Assembly (NCBI RefSeq): GCF_001443045.1
Contig: NZ_LKPJ01000010.1
Location: forward strand, 62,001 to 126,000
DNA from: Burkholderia ambifaria
Lineage (GTDB): Bacteria; Pseudomonadota; Gammaproteobacteria; Burkholderiales; Burkholderiaceae
Direction: 5' to 3'
DNA: 64,000 nucleotides
Both the position numbers and the translations under genes were made by a program. Shown here in pieces: positions 62,639-64,000 of the stretch. The notes under the pieces were generated by a model. The model did not search any database and was not told the origin of the DNA. It was given only the letters and a program-made list of their open reading frames with translations. Numbering within the stretch: position 1 is the first letter of the stretch; each line of letters begins with the position of its first letter.

Positions 62639-63907
62639 GTGTCAGTGCATCCAGTCGACGCCGAACGGCGAACGTGTTCCCTGTCGTCCGCCACGACCGC
62701 GGTCGCGCATGGACACATGGCCGCCGCGCCCGCCGCATCGCATGCGGGCCTCTCGCACGCAGCAGACGGCGGCAACCGTGCGCTGCGACTCGTCCGGATC
62801 GATCATGCGCGGCTCGTTGCGCTGCTGCACGATGCGCAGCAGCGAGGCGACGCATTCGGCGACCTGTTTCCCGGCGCGCTGGGTGCGGTGTGCATCGGCG
62901 CGTCAGACTCGCCGGCCGATGCGATGGCACGCATGCTCGCCGTGGCCGCGCCCGACCTGCCGATCGCACCGGTGCCGATGGCACTCCTCGACGCCGGCGG
63001 CCACGCACGCGCCGGTGCGGTATGCGAAATCTGGCAGTGCGGCGCGCACGACCTGCGCAGCGCGCGACGCGGCGCGCTGCAGTATCGCTACAGCGAAGCG
63101 GCGGGGCTCGTGTTCGGCAGCATCGTCGTGCAGGAAACGCAAGAAGCGGCCGACGTGGATCGCGACGGCGGCACGCCGCTCGAACGGGCGACCTACGCGG
63201 CCTACCGCGCGCTGTTCGACGTGCTCGATACGCTCGGGCTTCCGCATCCGCTGCGGATCTGGAACACCGTACCGGCGATCAACGCGCAGGCGCTCGGGAT
63301 CGAGCGCTATCGTCAGTTCAATATCGGCCGGCAGCGCGCGTTCGATGCGTGCCGCCGCGCGTTGACGGGCGGCGTGCCGGCCGCCTGCGCGCTCGGTTCG
63401 GTCGAGCCGGCCGCGCGGCTCGCGATCCATTTCATCGCGAGCCGCACGCCGGCCGATCCGGTCGAGAACCCGCGCCAGGTCAGTGCGTATCACTACCCGG
63501 CCGAGTACGGCCCGCGTGCGCCGACGTTCGCGCGCGCGGCTGCATGGACGGGCGGCGATGCGGCACCGCTGCTGTTCGTGTCGGGTACCGCCAGCATCGT
63601 CGGGCACCGTACCGTGCATCGCGGCGACGTCGTCGCACAAACGCGCGAGACGATCGCGAACCTGGCGGCGGTCCTCGAGCAGGCCGCGCGGCAGGGGCAC
63701 GGTCCGTTCACGCTCGCCGACCTGAGCTATCGCGTCTACGTGCGCGACGCCGGCGATGCCGCGGCGCTCGCCGCGATCGAACGCGCGCTGCGCGCGGCGG
63801 CCGGCTCCGGCGTGCAGGCGCTGTTCGTCCAAGCGGACGTGTGTCGCGACGATCTGCTGGTCGAGATCGAGGCGAGCGCCGGCCATCCGCTGGAGCAACT
63901 GTCGTGA
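62639..63907 (+). CDS. XanB2/FkbO-type chorismatase (3-hydroxybenzoate synthase)
   Basis: A 422-residue protein of the chorismatase family, which cleaves chorismate to 3- and/or 4-hydroxybenzoate plus pyruvate. Family features are YAAYRALFDVLDTLGLPHPL, RIWNTVPAINAQALGIERYRQ (in parts), FNIGRQRAFD and HFIASRTPADPVENPRQV, then a YjgF/RidA-like C-terminal half with LLFVSGTASIVGH. In Xanthomonas the XanB2 product starts xanthomonadin synthesis. GTG 62639 was chosen as start for its GAGGA ribosome-binding site. The first ~45 residues look disordered. A hydroxybenzoate starter unit fits the AMP-ligase and ketosynthase of this cluster; the product of this enzyme is inferred. Confidence 0.85.
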   Translation: MSVHPVDAERRTCSLSSATTAVAHGHMAAAPAASHAGLSHAADGGNRALRLVRIDHARLVALLHDAQQRGDAFGDLFPGALGAVCIGASDSPADAMARMLAVAAPDLPIAPVPMALLDAGGHARAGAVCEIWQCGAHDLRSARRGALQYRYSEAAGLVFGSIVVQETQEAADVDRDGGTPLERATYAAYRALFDVLDTLGLPHPLRIWNTVPAINAQALGIERYRQFNIGRQRAFDACRRALTGGVPAACALGSVEPAARLAIHFIASRTPADPVENPRQVSAYHYPAEYGPRAPTFARAAAWTGGDAAPLLFVSGTASIVGHRTVHRGDVVAQTRETIANLAAVLEQAARQGHGPFTLADLSYRVYVRDAGDAAALAAIERALRAAAGSGVQALFVQADVCRDDLLVEIEASAGHPLEQLS

Positions 63908-64000
63908 AGCGCGCGGGCCTGTCGCTGCGCGAATCGTCGCCGCATGCGGGCGGTGTCGACGAAGCCTGTCGGCGGTCGCCCGCAGGTCATAAACTTTTGT
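63904..64000 (+). CDS. Start of the next operon gene, cut by the window end
   Basis: A GTG at 63904 overlaps the chorismatase stop (GTGA) and the frame stays open to the window edge (MKRAGLSLRESSPHAGG...). The junction pattern matches the rest of the cluster, so a further pathway gene is plausible. Too little is visible to name it, and a later start is possible. Confidence 0.4.
   Translation, partial: MKRAGLSLRESSPHAGGVDEACRRSPAGHKLL

Overview
The window is about 64 kb of very GC-rich bacterial chromosome. Gene order, codon use and protein sequence point to a Burkholderia species, probably of the Burkholderia cepacia complex, and to its main chromosome. This identification rests on reading the sequence, with no database search. 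Most of the window is dense housekeeping DNA. No insertion sequence, prophage, integrase, CRISPR array or rRNA operon was found; one tRNA gene is present.

Layout: 1-1270 is the 3' end of a GlcNAc-type PTS permease. 1405-4598 (minus) is a cytochrome bd oxidase operon, cydP-cydA-cydB-cydX, with two FNR/ANR-type sites. 4926-5861 is rpoH with a perfect CIRCE operator upstream. 6224-7222 holds a PagL-like lipid A deacylase and an NTF2-fold protein. 7366-10436 holds leuA and ybiB, separated by a six-copy 11-bp tandem repeat. 10489-14128 holds maiA, ftsY, rsmD, coaD and a ferredoxin. 14215-21385 (minus) is hisC, pth, rplY, prs, tRNA-Gln, ispE, lolB and a TPR protein. 21472-23443 is mutM-mutY. 23564-32809 (minus) links envelope and PTS-Ntr functions: kdsD-kdsC-lptC-lptA-lptB-rpoN-hpf-ptsN-hprK-rapZ and a Lon-N-domain protein. 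32935-38033 holds a CPA2 antiporter, apt, a LysE/RhtB exporter, a Nudix protein and purU. 38162-45781 holds an AI-2E-family membrane protein and a DNA maintenance group (uvrA, MFS transporter, ssb, mug, a 3-methyladenine glycosylase). 45884-49970 holds an orphan ParA ATPase, a phasin, a disrupted phaA thiolase and phaB.

The most notable region is 50765-64000, which runs past the right edge. It reads as an aryl-polyene/xanthomonadin-type pigment cluster in two divergent operons. The minus operon has almost every stop codon overlapping the next start: a COG4648 membrane protein, an AMP-ligase fused to a hotdog dehydratase, an LpxL-like acyltransferase, a LolA-like carrier, an MMPL/RND exporter, a NodB-type deacetylase, a ketosynthase, a cysteine-less chain-length-factor partner and a second hotdog dehydratase. 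The plus operon has an acyl carrier protein, a FabG-like ketoreductase and a XanB2/FkbO-type chorismatase, followed by another gene cut by the window end. A coherent model is that chorismate is converted to hydroxybenzoate, which is activated and loaded on the ACP. It is then extended by repeated condensation, ketoreduction and dehydration to a conjugated polyene, acylated onto a lipid and exported to the outer membrane. The enzyme roles come from family membership; the product is inferred.

Regulatory and structural oddities include a perfect FNR/ANR box at the predicted TTG start of cydP, an intrinsic terminator ending directly at the apt ribosome-binding site, a palindrome in an AT-rich stretch upstream of the phasin gene, a degenerate second EIIB domain in the PTS permease, and the frameshifted thiolase with a TGATG stop-restart at the break.
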